NCBI GenBank assembly: GCA_003451645.1
Contig: DMER01000055.1
Span: forward strand, 1 to 5,826
DNA length: 5,826 nt
Direction of reading: 5' to 3'
Source of the DNA: Alphaproteobacteria bacterium
GTDB taxonomy: Bacteria; Pseudomonadota; Alphaproteobacteria; Micropepsales; Micropepsaceae
Under the pieces are notes generated by a model. It was not told the origin of the DNA. It worked only from the letters and a program-made list of their open reading frames with translations, and ran no database searches. This document shows, piece after piece, positions 5,682 through 5,826 of the stretch (positions are counted from its first letter, which is position 1; each line of letters opens with the position of its first letter). A program made the translations under genes and the position numbers.

Positions 5682-5826
5682 GATGCGCCGCAGCAGATGG
5701 TGCTCTCCGGCCATTGCGGCTGGTATATGCGGGTCTTGGGCCCGGGCACTGCGCCGGTGCAGGGCAGCCTCACCTTTGTCTCCCGCGAGGCGGGCAGCCC
5801 TACCGTGCGGGAGACCTTCCTCGCCA
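5682..5826 (+). pseudogene. Second copy of the MOSC gene 3' region (5'-truncated, runs off right edge)
   Basis: Bases 5682-5826 match 3951-4095 at a constant offset of 1731 bp, with 4 mismatches in 145 (pairs 4040/5771, 4058/5789, 4070/5801, 4072/5803). The match begins exactly at codon 140 of the MOSC frame; upstream sequence is unrelated. The first 89 bp are identical. Three differences are synonymous third-position changes and one gives Ser to Thr, so the copy evolved as coding sequence. It lacks the HGGPD motif and the Cys129 region, so it cannot be a working MOSC protein. The frame does stay open upstream to an ATG at 5562 (40 codons of unrelated sequence), but with no ribosome site there; a chimeric protein is possible but unlikely. 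Confidence 0.85.

Noticed and set aside
3951..5826. Insertion-sequence transposition as the cause of the repeat
   Set aside because: The direct repeat is at least 145 bp with sequence divergence, far longer than a target-site duplication, and no transposase or terminal inverted repeats are visible.

Overview
The window looks like chromosomal DNA of a GC-rich alphaproteobacterium. Evidence: a FecR-domain exported protein, an MHS-type transporter, two copies of a 46-50 bp palindromic element of the kind scattered through Rhizobiales-like genomes, a serine tRNA gene with encoded CCA, and a pair of small two-helix membrane proteins of a type I associate with that class. I cannot name a genus.

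Layout. Positions 1-386 (minus) hold the N-terminal part of an exported FecR-domain protein that runs off the left edge. A 365 bp intergenic stretch follows with two palindromic elements. Then comes an MHS-family MFS transporter (752-2401, plus) whose stop codon directly abuts the encoded CCA end of a convergent tRNA-Ser(GGA) gene (2402-2491, minus). Upstream of the tRNA, inside its predicted leader, the first ~28 nt of the tRNA recur twice at an exact 89 bp period. A good promoter with a GC-rich discriminator lies beyond them at 2694-2721. Next is a compact plus-strand cluster: two small two-helix membrane proteins (2889-3176, 3233-3532) and, 1 nt further on, a YiiM-like MOSC protein (3534-4202).

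The right third is the accessory part. A minus-strand gene for an unrecognised 407-residue membrane protein (4252-5475), with visibly lower GC in its lines (about 47-60% against about 70% in the MOSC gene), is followed by a ~200 bp AT-richer spacer with two inverted repeats. Then, at 5682, a second copy of the MOSC gene starts abruptly at codon 140 and continues to the window end. The two copies are identical for 89 bp and then differ at 4 of the next 56 positions, three of them synonymous. This fits a small piece of foreign DNA that entered the MOSC gene and brought an alternative 3' end with it, leaving the intact-looking gene as a hybrid and the native 3' end stranded on the far side.

The two observations most worth following are the tRNA-Ser leader built of repeated 5' tRNA fragments, and the membrane-protein cargo flanked by duplicated MOSC 3' ends. 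The rest looks like ordinary chromosome.
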